Assembly (NCBI RefSeq): GCF_037975245.1
Contig: NC_092568.1
Location: forward strand, 36,361,001-36,425,000
Origin: Apostichopus japonicus
Lineage: Eukaryota > Echinodermata > Holothuroidea > Aspidochirotida > Stichopodidae
Direction: 5' to 3'
DNA: 64,000 nt
Every line of letters begins with the position of its first letter. The first letter of the stretch is position 1. The notes beneath the pieces were generated by a model. The model did no database searches. It was not told where the DNA came from and saw only the letters and a list, made by a program, of their open reading frames with translations. Shown piece after piece: positions 28,701-40,790 of the stretch. The translations under genes were made by a program, and so were the position numbers.

Positions 28701-31700
28701 GTCATGTTGTACAAAATGGTTGTACTGTACGGTTGTATTGTACGGTTGTACTGTCCGGTTGTACAATATGGTTGTACTGTACGGTTGTACTGTCATGTTG
28801 TACAAAATGGTTGTACTGTACGGTTGTACTGTACGGTTGTACTGTCCGGTTGTACAATATGGTTGTACTGTACGGTTGTACTGTCATGTTGTACAAAATG
28901 GTTGTACTGTACGGTTGTACTGTACGGTTGTACTGTCCGGTTGTACAATATGGTTGTACTGTACGGTTGTACTGTCCGGTTGTACAATATGGTTGTACTG
29001 TACGGTTGTACTGTCCGGTTGTACAATATGGTTGTACTGTACGGTTGTACTGTCCGGTTGTTCTGTCCGGTTGTACTGTCCGGTTGTACAATATGGTTGT
29101 ACTGTACGGTTGTACTGTCCGGTTGTACAATATGGTTGTACTGTACGGTTGTACTGTCCGGTTGTACAATATGGTTGTACTGTACGGTTGTACTGTCCGG
29201 TTGTTCTGTCCGGTTGTACTGTCCGGTTGTACAATATGGTTGTACTGTACGGTTGTACTGTCCGGTTGTTCTGTCCGGTTGTACTGTCCGGTTGTACAAT
29301 ATGGTTGTACTATACGGTTGTACTGTCCGGTTGTACTGTCCAGTTCTACCCTACAGTTGTACTGTACGGTTCTACAGTACGGTTGACAGCACGGTTGTTT
29401 GCTCACATCAAGGAAGCTTTGGCTCTGCTCATCTGGAGATACAAGTTATAACCATATGGGTTTTACAATAATTGATTTAGAAAAAGACACCAATACAATA
29501 GTATCTGGAACACATTCCCTAGAAGATGTCCAGTGTTACTCCTCCACATTTCCGGTAGTTTGATTTAAACAAACAACCATGTGTGCCATCACTTTTTCTC
29601 ATCAGCAAGTTTAGGTAGTAAATTGTAAGCACTTGTACATTCACATTGTGGGTAGCCCAAACCACACTTTGTTTCAATGTTACTTCTCATAATATAATAT
29701 TCAGTTGCATTGAAGTTATTCAATTATTTTCTTTAAATTTTGCTTTTATCCATGCTAACCATTTCATTCACTATCCCATAGCAATCCCTCCCTCAACCCT
29801 CACCCTCACCCCCCCCATCCCCTGTTCCACCACCCAGTACCTCCTAACCCTACCTCCCACTACTTGCATAAGTCAATCTCAATTAACCACCCTTGCTTAG
29901 TCAGCTACTCTTACCTTTGATGACAATGTTCAGTTCAGGATCACCACTTCTAAAGCTCTCTTTGACCCTGCTGTACCTCTCTTGCGCCCGCCTGACCCTC
30001 ACCTCTCTCCAGTTCATTGCTCTCTCCATCGCTTTCTTTGTTCTGTAAGCTAGTTGGTGTTCCTCTGCTTTCTTTGAGATAATTGTAGACTCTTCTTCTA
30101 GAGTCTGTTCCTTCTCAACCTCCTGTCTCCACTTCAAGACTTCCCTTGCTCTTTGCTGTTAAATGAAACAAGTTCAAAAAGTGTTTTGACTGAAAAGAGT
30201 TTGTAAACATTAATCTTGAGGTATAGTAGGATGAGGTGAAGGGTGGTCAATGTGGGGGGGGGGGGGGAAGGGTGGGGATAAGACTGAAAAAGAGTTTGTA
30301 AACATTCATCTTGAGGTGTAGTAGGATGAGGTGAAGGGGAAGGGTGGTCAGGGCTTTGTCTTAGTCAATTGTAGGTCTACTTTTTATAGTAATTAATTTT
30401 ACTGATAAAATTTTGTAAAAATTAATCAATTTTGTAGCTACAATTTATACAGGAAAAACAGCCCTCACAACACCAAAAAGAGCCCCCGTCACCAGTATAA
30501 CAGCCCCCTTAAAAAATTTGGTTTTGCTGAAAAGAGCCCTTGTCACCAAAAAATTATTTTGAGCCCTGAGGTGGTCAATGTTGGGGGGCGGGGATGAGAC
30601 TGAAAAAGAGTTTGTAAATGTTTACCTTAAAATTGAGGTATAGTTAGATGAAGTCAAGTGAAAGAGGGTGACGTTTGGAGGGGGGGTGGAAATATGGCTT
30701 CCAAAGTCTGTCCTGTGCATGTTTTAGATTATATGGTTGGCAGGAGTATGGTTATATATCAACCATTTCTAAGTCTATTTCTCATTTTTCTAGATTTTGG
30801 AACAAACATTGATAACGTAAATAAAACAACAATGAAGAACTCTGATTCAGGATGGATTAACTAACACAAGAAATTCGAATTCAAGATCATGGATAAGACC
30901 TTGAAAAGTGGTAGTTTAATATTGTTCCGATGATTGGTCGATTTCATGGCCGATTTCTATCGTCAGCAAAAACCCAAGGAAAGACAATGAAAACGTGAGA
31001 TAAAGAATACATGAACAAACAAACAGGTGAGTGAGAAATGGAATGAACTAAAAAATAAACTAACAATCAAGTACATACAACGAACAAACATACGATAAAA
31101 CAGTAAGGCAGATGTACTCATGTACAGGTATTTCTTTCTTAAAGCAGCATTTTGCATTTTGTCGCCGTTTTCCACTTTTTTGACAAGTCCATCAAGTTTT
31201 TTACATATATCAATCACAAAACAGCAAACTTAGATATTAACCAAGTTTTTACCTGCCAAAAGCGTTAATTGGCGAGTAATTAAGGACATTTGCAGATAAT
31301 GAGAAAAGTGTCCTCCGACAAATTACACATTTAATATTAATCGCATACAGTTCCCCTAACCCACTAGTTTGAATTCAACCAATCAGAGATGCAGGTTTAG
31401 TTATGAGATGTTGCTAAAAATAGATTCAAAATGTCGAGTTGGTAACTTGATACAACCAGCGAGCTGGACTCTAACAGCTCCCTGGTACAACTGCCATAGA
31501 CAATCTACACAAATCAATCATGGTGTTGTATTACGTATTGGCCAATTAGGATCGTAGCTTTTAAATAATCATATTATGGGCGGGGTTTATTTGGATCCCA
31601 ACGGAAAATATTTTCGAGAAAATAAAGTGGAAGGTTGTAAATTTTTCGACTTATATGCCATCATTTGAAGTAAGATTTGAATTGATAAGCCAGTTATGCA

Positions 31701-34700
31701 TGGCATCATGACATCGTGGAATCAGTGAAGTTGAGAAAAACCATAGAAAAAGGATGCAAAATGCTGCTTTAAGTAGTCTGACATACCTCTGATTCGACCT
31801 GAAGGACCACATCCCCAGCCGATGGATTCCCTTTCCAACCAGTTATCTCTACCGGTATTGACGGTCCAGCTGACTTCACCGTCTGGCCTCTCTCGTCGTG
31901 TAACGTACGTACCCTGCACATGACATCCCCAGCGACCAGTATGGCACCTTTCTCTAGGGTACCTCTCTGGATGATGGCAGTTGCTATTGATCTATCAATA
32001 AAAAATAAAAAATAAATCTTTGCTAATATTGACAAATTTTATTACCAATTGAACATTTTAGGTTTTAAAAAAATTTAGTTTTTAAATGCAAAATTCTTTC
32101 AAAACATATGCACAGAAAGCTGAAAAATTGAAAACCAAAAATTAAAAACATTTAAGTTTTTAAATTCAAAATTCTTTCAAAACATATGCACACAAAGCTG
32201 AAAAATTTAAACTTGTAGCAAAACTAGCCAAATATTGTCTGACAGAAAGCCATAATTTGCTGTTTTTGGGGCTTTTTTTTCCCCTTCGAACTTTCTTTTT
32301 TAGTTCCTGGGTGTCCTTTGCTGTATTGATAATGTCAATGCCATAAACAGAACATCAACCCAGGCCAGAGAAACGTAGATCCCTCTTTGCCCTGTCAGTT
32401 AAGTAAGATCTTAGTTTACACAGAGCTCTTGGTTTTTAACCCTTTCCTCTTCTTCTCACCTCCTCCTTCCACCCACTTCTAAGATAATACAAACTGTTCT
32501 GTACTTAGTAGTGTATTAGTGTCATGAAACAAGGGATAATGAAAATGAAAATCTGGAGAAAAAAAACAATTTTCTTTGTTCTTTTTATGAGTTTATATAT
32601 TCCAAAAGTCTTTCATAATCCCAACATGACTTTTTACTACTGATGAGAACAGTGTTTTTTTTTCACATTCAAATTCTGTCATGTAAAGACACTACGATAA
32701 AAAGTAAATATTCCTGCCAAAACACAGTGTTAAATTCAAGAGTCTCACTTTCATTTCCCCCCTCCTCCCCCCCCCCTCTTGCCGTCAACCCCGACTGTGA
32801 ACAGGGTCGAACTGGCTAATTGGCATGCAGCTGGACAAGTGGCATCAGGGGCATGCTGCCAGGTTGAGGCACAGAGTGCGCCAATGCCCTCTCGGTTGTG
32901 AGAGGTACTAGTTTCGTCTGAGGCACTACATGCGCCACTTGTATCGAGACCTCAGCACGACCGATTGCATCACTGACCCAGTAGTACCTTTGTGCCCCAT
33001 TCCATCAGTGACAGTGAAAAAAAAACAACAAGTACTGACAAAAGTCTGAAATTACCCTTTGCCTTTATCGACCCGTGATTCAACGATGACGGCTTCCACC
33101 GGTCCTGACCGGTCCGCCTTCAGCTCTTGAATCTCCGCCTGAGTGATGATGGCGTCCGTGAGGTCATCCAGATGAAGACTCTAAGGTGAAAACAGAGGTA
33201 GGTATCAAAGATATCAATTAAACAATTAAGAATCATTAACTGTAAAAACTGTAAAAAATCAGAGGAAGCATTCTAAGCTTCTGCTTTGGAAGTTTACAAG
33301 TTTTGCTGCTTACATTAGAGTAATTCTAACATGATCAAAGACGGGGGTCTAGATGACGAAATATATAACATTGATACAAAATTTATTTCTTACTCCCCAA
33401 TTTAACCTTTGCCAAATGTAATCTTACTTTACATTGTATTTGGATCTTGGTAGTTTGAAAAGGCAGTTTAGATCTCCACAACAACCCCCACCCCCCCTCA
33501 AAAGAATATTACTAGGTCTAACTCAGCCTTCCTCCACCTGCCCCCCCCACCCCAACTCTCCCTCCTCTTTTCCCATTCTGGACATTTCATGATGACTTGT
33601 CACTATGTCCACCAGTTTATCCTAAAGTCATAGGTCACAGAGAGTAAAACACTCTTGAAATGAAATTATCAAGCAAATCAATGAGCTGACTTTCATCATC
33701 AGAATGCAAAATCCAAATTTCTCTTAGAATCACTTCCCTTCTGCTTTCTTGGTCGCATAGAATATAATTGGGTTACACGATGTGCAAGATAATGTATTTT
33801 CTGACTGGAACCACCACACTCCCTGGGCCCACACCACTCTCATCCCCCCCCCCTCCCACTCCTCCAACCAAAGGAAGGAAATTGCTATACAGGGATCACC
33901 ACCAATGAAGGGCACCTTGAGGTCACTGGTTTCAATCCTGTCCTAAGCAAACATTTTCTTAGCTCTGTTCAAGATCAAAGTTGTGAGGATTACCTTGAGG
34001 GCTGATATTTCCACTGCTTGTACATTGCCACCAAATTCTTCCAAGATTATGTCATTGGATAGTAGGTCTCGTTTCGTAAAATCCTGTCGAAAGAGTGTAA
34101 ATGTTGGATGATTTTCTTTTTTTTGCAAAAACTGATGTATAGCTTTCTGCTGTTAAATTACTATGTATGTGTACCTTGTGCATAGCTTTTCTTGTTGCAT
34201 TTTTCCTCCTAGAAGGGTCAATGTAAATAAATGACAAAAATAATATTTTCAGAAATTTCTGAAATTTCATGTAATATTTTCCCATTAAATAACACAAGGC
34301 TGGTGTACTTACAGGATTATGTGTTTCATGTAATCTTTCCCCATCAATTATTTAACATGAAATAACACAAGGCTGGTGTACTTACAGGATTCTGTGTTCC
34401 ATGTAATATTTTACCATCAATTACTTAACATGAAAAAACACAAAGCTGGTGCAATTACAGGATTCTGTATTTCATGTAATATTTTCCCATCAATTATTTA
34501 ACATGAAATAACACAAGGCTGGTGTACTTACAGGATCCTGTGTGTCATGTAATATTTTCCCATCAATTTTTTAACATGAAATAACACAAGGTTGGTGTAA
34601 TTACAGAATTCTGTGTTTCATGTTATCTTTCCCCATCAATTATTTAACATGAAATAACACAAGGCTGGTGTAATTACAGGATTCTGTGTTTCATGTTATC

Positions 34701-37700
34701 TTTTCCCATCAATTATTTAACATGAAATAACACAAAGCTGGTGTTCTTACAGGATTCTGTGTTTCATGTAATATTTTCCCATCAATTATATAACATAAAA
34801 TAACACAAGGTTGGTGTAATTACAGGATTCTGTGTTTCATGTTATCTTTTCCCATCAATTATTTAACATGAAATAACACAAAGCTGGTGTTCTTACAGGA
34901 TTCTGTGTTTCATGTAATATTTTCCCATCAATTATATAACATAAAATAACACAAGTCTGGTGTACTTACAGGATCTGCATCTGGCTTGTCACATTTATTG
35001 ATTGCAACAATTAAAGGAACTAGAAACAAAAGAAGGAATGGAAAAGAGTGAATAAGAGAAAGAGAGAAAGGGAATTCACATACACAGATGCATTATGGGA
35101 TAAAAAAGAAAAAAAAATCACATTCTGAAAAGTTTGTAGAGTGAATATAAATATTCATTTATTTTATATGCATATTCATGATGGTGCTCATTGATTCATT
35201 AATATCATATGCATGTTCATGATGGTGCTCGTTGATGTACCATACATGACAACTTCAATGGTACCTAATACTGGAGCTATTCTACGTCAGCAATTAAATT
35301 TAGCAACAATAATAGTCATCTATGGAATTTTGTGTAATTTCTGTTTCTTGAAAGTCACATGCAAGAGAAAGAGAAAGGCTTGAAAGCAATTTTTTGGCAA
35401 AAAATGTCCTTTTTTGACTTTTGTTTTTCAAGCTAAGCTTTAGAGAGTTGCAAACAACCCATTTTACCAGTTCAACAGCACTGGCCAAATTCACCAAAAA
35501 GTACAGTAAAGAAGACATTTATAAGTTAGTTTTTTTTCGGGAAACAAAAGTTCCAAAGATCTCAGGTTCTTGTGTGCTATACAATTTTTTAATTGAGAAA
35601 ATTTATGAACGGAAAGTAGTGCCAAGTAACTCCACGCTGTGCACAGACCTGCCTACAGCTGTACATTGCCGAAGTTGACGACAGCTAACAAAAAAGTACT
35701 TGACCTAATTTTGACGACCTGTGACGGCAGTGCCTAGCAACAATGGTGACCCAACTCCCAAGTGACAATGATAACATAGAACATGTGACATCAAACATCT
35801 TCCAACAATGTAATGTTATACACCACGTGACATCATTGTGACTGATAGGATCAAATAACAGAATGCTCACCCATTTGAAATGAATTGTTTGCAATGGATC
35901 AAGACTCCAGGGTTTTGCACTTGTCCTATCCCAACCATCACCCCTACTCCCCCACCTCCCCCAATCACCCACCCAAAACTTGTCCCATCACTATGAAAAA
36001 CAAATCTGAACTACTGGACCCATGATGTGAACTGCACCACTAAGCATTTCCACACCAATTTTTTATCCATGAAGTTAAAGTTGAGTCTTTTGATGTCAGT
36101 TAAATTTAGAAAAATATCTTCCATCTTCCTGATAACAAACCTCTCCCACTCACCGTTGGCATTCTGTGCGTATTTAATAGATTCCTTGGTCTGTTCCATG
36201 ACACCGTCATCAGCTGCTACCACCAGTACCACAATGTCCGTGATGTTAGCGCCACGTTCCCTCATGGCTTTAAAGGCGGCATGTCCCGGTGTGTCCAGGA
36301 ATGTGATTTGCTTCCCTTGCACTTTCACTGGATAATAAAATATATATATCAAAATTCACTATAAACTTAAGAAGTGAACACCTTTTTATACAATGTAAGC
36401 AACTGTATGCATTTAGTCATCTTATTGTATGAAGTCTGTGGTTTATTACTCACATTTAAAATTGGAATGATCACACTCAGACAATATCCTGGATTTCTCA
36501 CCCATATATTACACTTTTTTTACCTACTCTTGTATGTATAATTAAACAGAACAGATTTTCTATGGAATACTGCTATTGTGTGTATTACTGAAAACCAGCA
36601 CAGAAGGATAATATAACTGTTGTGTGCATTACTTAACAGTACATAGAGTTTCCATGGAATAATACTGTTGTTACTTGTTTATTATTGCATGTATTACTAA
36701 ACAGCACAGAAAGGTATTCTATGGTCATATTACTATTGTGTGTATTACTAAACAGTACAGAGGATCCTCATAGCATATTACTGTTGTGTGTATTACTCAA
36801 CAATAAAGTGAGTGTCCATGGAATATTACTGCTGTGTGTATTACTATTAAACAATGCAAAAAGAGATTCCAAGGCATATTACTGTTGTGTGTATTACTAA
36901 ACAGTACAGAGGATCCTCAGGGCATATTACTGCTTTGTGTGTATTACTCAACAATAAAGTGAGTGTCCATGGAATATTACTGCTGTGTGTATTACTATTA
37001 AACAATGCAAAAAGAGATTCCAAGGCATATTACTGTTGTGTGTATTACTTAACAGTACAGAGGATCCTCAGGGCATATGACTGCTTTGTGTATAACTCAA
37101 CAATACAGAGTGTCCATGGAATATTACTCATGTGTAAAAGTAAGTTGGCCTGACGTTTGGATCCTAGCAGGATCTTCTTCAGAGGCTAAATGACAAGTGT
37201 CATTTAGCCTCTGAAGAAGATCCTGCTAGGATCCAAACGTCAGGCCAACTTTAATACTTTTACACATTCTCTTACACAGGCTCTTTAGTGGATAACCAGT
37301 TTGTTAACAGTTTTATTTTATTTTGAGTATTACTATTGTGTATATTTCTTAACAGTGCAGGGTATCCTCAGAGTATATGACTGTGTATTACTAAACAGTA
37401 CAGTGCAATATATTCCAAACATATTGACTACAAATTGCTAGCAACTGTAATGTGAAGGTAAAATACAAACATAACAGGTAGCAACTGCATGCCATGCACT
37501 TGGCCATTGCTTTTATCTGGGTTTATAATTCACTGTATTTTCTTATTTTGAAAATCGTGGAACTAAAAAGGATATCCAACTTTCATCGCATAATGTGAAA
37601 CATGACAGATCATGAACTATTGACAAACCTTGAAAAGCACCGATATGTTGAGTGATTCCACCAGCTTCTTGCGCTGCGACTGATGTTTTCCTTAACGAAT

Positions 37701-40700
37701 CAAGGAGTGTCGTCTTGCCATGGTCCACATGGCCCATGATGGTCACCACTGCTGGCCTTGGGACCAAGTTTGCTGCAATCGTTGGAGCTCTGTGTATCAT
37801 ATAGGTATTTATTTTAAAACACTCACATCCTTAAAAATTACACATGAAAAATTTAACTTTATAATTTGTCATATTATTCAATTTTACAAACAATGAAAGA
37901 AGGTAACTAAGCTACTGACTATTATGGAGATCTATCATAGATAAACAACAACACAAAGTCATTCACAGCCTTAAAATCACCCTGGAAAGATAATTATTTG
38001 AGAGTATATGGAATTTCCTGACCAAGTAGTTTGGTCTTCACCTCGTGGTTGGATCCATCATGAATAGTAAATTTTGATAAATTTCGATATTTTGATATTT
38101 TGTTCTCTACAACAGATGGCTATTTCTTACTTCCAGGTTTGTGATAGAACTAATAGTTCAGCTTTTGTGTATACAGTTATACCACTTTGGTGAAATTTTT
38201 TTGAAAAGGTGTTCATTTGTCAATAAGAACTTGAAACATGAGAAGAAGACAACAAGATGTAACTAAATGGGAGAAAGGCGAGTTAGGCTAACTAAAAATT
38301 TGTTGTTTCATCATTTGTACAGCTATCCTTACATGTTATATTCTTTGAGATACAGGAATGGATTCGATGGGAAATACTCACTGTCTGGAAACGTCTTTAC
38401 TGATTTTAGGAATTACCAATTTCTCTTTCCTGACGATGTAATCCATCAGTAATTCATCTAATATAGATTTTACCAGTGGTACCTTCAGGACTGCAAAATG
38501 TCAAAAGAGAAATTCAATCATATGTTAATTTCAAATGGCATGATGTTGTAGAGTCCTAAGACTTGTCACTTTACATTTATGAGAAAATAACACATATCAA
38601 ACAACAGATCTGACAATTGGCAAGAGAAAAAATTTGTACTGTGAAATAGCTCTGTACAAAATGTATGTTAAAGAAACCTCAATTCAAGAGACTACTTCAC
38701 AGATACTTTTGTGAGAATAAATTTTCTGATTCAGTTGAAGGCGACACAAACCCTACCACCTTTTATAGGCTCTGTGATAGAGATAACAGTCATGAACAAC
38801 TTTCGCAAATAGTTAATAAAAATGTTACTCCATTTAGCGAATATCACATATTTCTTGATCCATCTCAGACAACGCTGACGACTGGATCAAAGCTATAATA
38901 CTACAATTAACACAAGTCACATGTGTTTCAATTTCTTATGTCTTTCTGTATCTATTACAGTGTGTACTTTCTGTAATGCATTGCAAATGCTGACTCTGAA
39001 ATACTGAAGCTATTAACATGACCCAATGGTGGCATTGGTTTCAATGTCAACCCTGATAGCATCTTACCTTGAAAATATGAAACGAAAACCAAAGAGAAAA
39101 TTAAACAAACATTCCGTGATCTTAGTGGCTCCATTACATCACAGATTTACAAAATATTAGCCCCCCCTCTTCTCCCCCAACCCCAGATATGACTTTTAAA
39201 CTAGCATATCTCCCAACTGAAGCAAGATTTTTCTTAGCTGTTTGGGGGAGTATCTCATCTCAAAGAACCCTCTCATCTTAATATTTAAAAGCTAAATAAA
39301 TAGCGGTTAGGTTTGTGTTAACCTTTACTACTCAAATTGATGGGGCAGTCAGTATTACTCAATTTGCTACAAAAATTCTTCCAAACTACTGTTTGAGCAC
39401 CCTTCTGGGTGGATATGCGCATTATAAATTTATTCATTATTATTATTATTATTGAGTTGACTTTTAATAAAATAAGAACTTTTCAAATGATACGGTCCAT
39501 TAGTTTGATGGACCATTTTCATTTAAAAAATGTAACAGACAACTTTCCAGAATCTGTATATATTGTATAGATCTGACATGTGATTATTGTCACTGAAATG
39601 AAAAGCTTTCCTGGCACCAAACTTCTTTGAATCAAATGAAATCATAACATAATCCCAAAGTAAAAAGTATTTCATCATTGACCTACCTGTGTCAGGCTCC
39701 AGCTTCAAATTCAACTCTCTTTCTAATATTAGTTCATAAATACTGTCTGAAATTTAACAAAACACAACAGCGGTATTTCAGGTTAGTTGAAATGTATGTC
39801 AAAGTTAAATTGAAGGTTCTTTTTATAGCAGACTAAATTCTCAGTTTTAAGAATTTGATATGTGATAATTCAGCCATTTTGGTTTGCGACTTCCTAAATT
39901 AAATTGCTTCCCACAAGCTCAAGATAGTACGCTGTGTATACCTACCAATCATGATCCCAAACCACACTCCCTACCCACTCCCATCTCCCTACCCCCTCTC
40001 CCTACCTCCTCCCTCAATGGGACATATTTACCACATAATTACAAGATTTACAGGCTAATATCATTCAAAGTTCTTGATAGAATTATTAATATCTTAACTT
40101 TTCACATATATCCAAACCACTACTAGTTTCATTTTTTCCTGATAACTGTAGTTTTACCATAGCTTAAAAGTTTTATGTAGCTTAAGTTTGGCTGGCTACT
40201 TTGCGGTTTGTGGAGGCTCGACCATGGATGTTACCCCCCACCCCTCCCCCCCCCACCCTGTCTATCACTAGATACTACAAGTTTTTATTATTATTTGACC
40301 TACTTAGTGAGTACAGTACTTAAAAATGAACTCACTGTATGGAAAACTTGAGAGTTCAAATCATTAATAATCATAAATTAATATAGTTATAGTAAAACCT
40401 ACCTTGGGGAATCCCCGCAGCAGAGGCAAGTTCTCGCACTGACATCGGACCTCTGATCTGGACTTTCACACTTTTCTGTTTTTTCTTTGTCCAGGATTTA
40501 CTAGATTTTGAGCGAGAATTGTCCTGAGCGTAGTTTCTCACAACTGCAGGCATTAAATTTGAATATCCCAGGAAGTTTCTTTGCGATTGTAATGTTCCTC
40601 CCTTTGTGGGGACAAATATGTGAGAAGAATTTGAACGTTGACATGAATATTCATGACTGGATAAACAATGCGTGGTACTAGCAACTTCATTGATCCAGTT

Positions 40701-40769
40701 ATGACTGTACCTCCGAGGATGGTAGCAGAGGGACTGTGAAACTCGGACACACTGCCTGAATGCCATCAT
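25773..40769 (-). CDS. MTIF2: Mitochondrial translation initiation factor IF-2
   Basis: A GTPase that brings formyl-Met-tRNA to the mitochondrial small ribosomal subunit. Fourteen coding exons, in transcript order: 40769-40403, 39746-39687, 38490-38382, 37789-37629, 36327-36154, 35019-34970, 34083-33994, 33180-33056, 31991-31787, 30155-29915, 27970-27830, 27210-27046, 26326-26186, 25942-25773. Phases agree throughout, giving 732 aa (human about 727). The Arg/Ser-rich start [14 protein letters not shown] fits a mitochondrial presequence. GTPase motifs are G1 GHVDHGKT (198-205), DTPGH (244-248), NKCD (298-301) and SALK (334-337). EF-Tu-like domain 2, a charged helical linker (about 448-520), the GDVDGSVEA domain and a C-terminal fMet-tRNA-binding-type domain follow. 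An in-frame stop and an acceptor (CATTCCCTTTAG) precede the ATG, so an untranslated exon lies upstream. Introns hold several repeat arrays. Confidence 0.97.
26570..26830 (+). repeat. Dispersed repeat R1, copy 3, in MTIF2 intron
   Basis: Shares CTCAAATGACCTTTGACC, the CA microsatellite (about 26755-26775) and the end hairpin GATTCCTTCTGCC / ACGTCAAGGAATC with 9840-10272. Confidence 0.6.
27410..27720 (+). mobile_element. Fragment related to the nested hAT-like elements
   Basis: GGGAAGTGCCATTTCC, CGCGCCAACTCATGGTGG and GCTACGCTTAGATAG correspond to the 3' part of the element at 6896-7971. A C run and GGCGAAGAGGG precede it. Clear ends and target duplications were not found. Confidence 0.5.
28237..29398. 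repeat. 13-bp minisatellite of about 89 units in MTIF2 intron
   Basis: The unit is GGTTGTACTGTAC with recurring variants GGTTGTACTGTCC, GGTTGTACAATAT, GGTTGTACTGTCA, TGTTGTACAAAAT and GGTTGTTCTGTCC. Variants follow each other in repeated blocks of 39 and 91 bases, a higher-order structure. Edge units at both ends are more diverged. None of the common variants creates a stop in any frame, so all three forward frames stay open for about 400 codons and long reverse frames exist too. These are not genes. The array fills 60% of the intron between coding exons 10 and 11. Confidence 0.95.
30190..30640. repeat. Threefold tandem duplication in MTIF2 intron
   Basis: GAAAAGAGTTTGTAAACATT followed by CTTGAGGTATAGTAGGATGA and GGTGGTCAATG recurs at about 30190, 30285 and 30600. 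The second and third copies are separated by a hAT-like insertion. G runs lie in the units. Confidence 0.7.
30349..30568. mobile_element. Small hAT-like insertion, 220 bp
   Basis: It begins CAGGGCTTTG and ends TGAGCCCTG, with flanks AGGGTGGT (30341-30348) and AGGTGGT (30569-30575) that look like an imperfect 8-bp duplication. The uninterrupted sequence GGGTGGTCAATG in the neighbouring tandem copy at about 30241 shows the empty site. Confidence 0.6.
31139..31772. mobile_element. TTAA-bounded inverted-repeat element, family B
   Basis: Ends TTAAAGCAGCATTTTGCAT and GATGCAAAATGCTGCTTTAA are inverted. It is 634 bp without a transposase frame. It lies in the MTIF2 intron only 14 bases downstream (in transcript sense) of the exon ending at 31787. 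Confidence 0.78.
32075..32215. repeat. Two-copy AT-rich tandem duplication
   Basis: AAAATTCTTTCAAAACATAT followed by GCACA.AAAGCTGAAAAATT occurs twice, about 77 bases apart, in an MTIF2 intron. Confidence 0.7.
32760..33010. other. GC-richer unclassified island in MTIF2 intron
   Basis: This stretch differs sharply in composition from its AT-rich neighbours, starting with a C run and containing CATGCAGCTGGACAAGTGGC and CCTCTCGGTTGTGAGAGG, a possible stem-loop. It may be an old inserted repeat. I found no tRNA boxes, coding frame or target duplication. Confidence 0.4.
34305..34985 (-). repeat. Exact 73-bp tandem array that copies a splice donor
   Basis: Ten TTACAG.AT landmarks sit at 34311, 34384, 34457, 34530, 34603, 34676, 34749, 34822, 34895 and 34968, always 73 bases apart. 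On the minus strand each unit begins TCCTGTAAG or TCCTGTAAT. The last of these positions (34968-34970) is the real end of MTIF2 exon 6 with its donor GTAAGTAC. Units at 34311, 34384 and 34530 repeat the donor exactly; others read GTAATTAC or GTAAGAAC. The exon itself is not duplicated beyond its last bases. Confidence 0.92.
36540..37130. repeat. Roughly 50-bp repeat with higher-order unit of about 150 bp
   Basis: TATTACTGTTGTGTGTATTAC alternates with three kinds of spacer: AAACAGTACAGAGGATCCTC, AACAATAAAGTGAGTGTCCA and TTAAACAATGCAAAAAGAG. The trio recurs at about 36727, 36880 and 37029. It lies in an MTIF2 intron. Open frames here are by-products. Confidence 0.8.
37130..37262. repeat. Long palindrome of two inverted hammerhead-like motifs
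   Basis: Arms of about 60 bases are almost perfectly inverted around a short centre near 37195. Each arm, read outward from the centre, contains GCCT, CTGAAGA, the stem GATCCT-GCT-AGGATC, CAAAC, GTC and AGGC. This order matches a hammerhead ribozyme: stem I GCCT/AGGC, core CTGANGA, stem II, an AAAC side, and cleavage after GTC. Two departures are visible: the base expected to be G12 is C, and one extra A lies before stem II. Activity is therefore doubtful. Confidence 0.6.
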
Positions 40770-40790
40770 AGTGTTAAACAAGATGATGCT

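Noticed and set aside
28127-29471. Three forward frames of about 400 codons and long reverse frames
   Set aside because: They exist only because the 13-bp minisatellite has no stop in any frame; the region lies inside an MTIF2 intron on the opposite strand.
32760-33010. tRNA or other structured RNA in the GC-rich island
   Set aside because: GGGTCGAACTGG resembles a B box, but no matching A box at tRNA spacing or cloverleaf was found.
33680-33720. Third snoRNA, from a TGATGATGA word on the minus strand in an MTIF2 intron
   Set aside because: No CTGA box at suitable spacing and no terminal stem.
34311-34900. Duplicated copies of MTIF2 exon 6
   Set aside because: Only the last few exon bases and the donor are in the 73-bp unit; the coding part of the exon is not repeated.
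36685-37153. Overlapping 71- and 99-codon frames with repeated CVLLLNN phrases
   Set aside because: These are by-products of the 50-bp tandem repeat in an MTIF2 intron.
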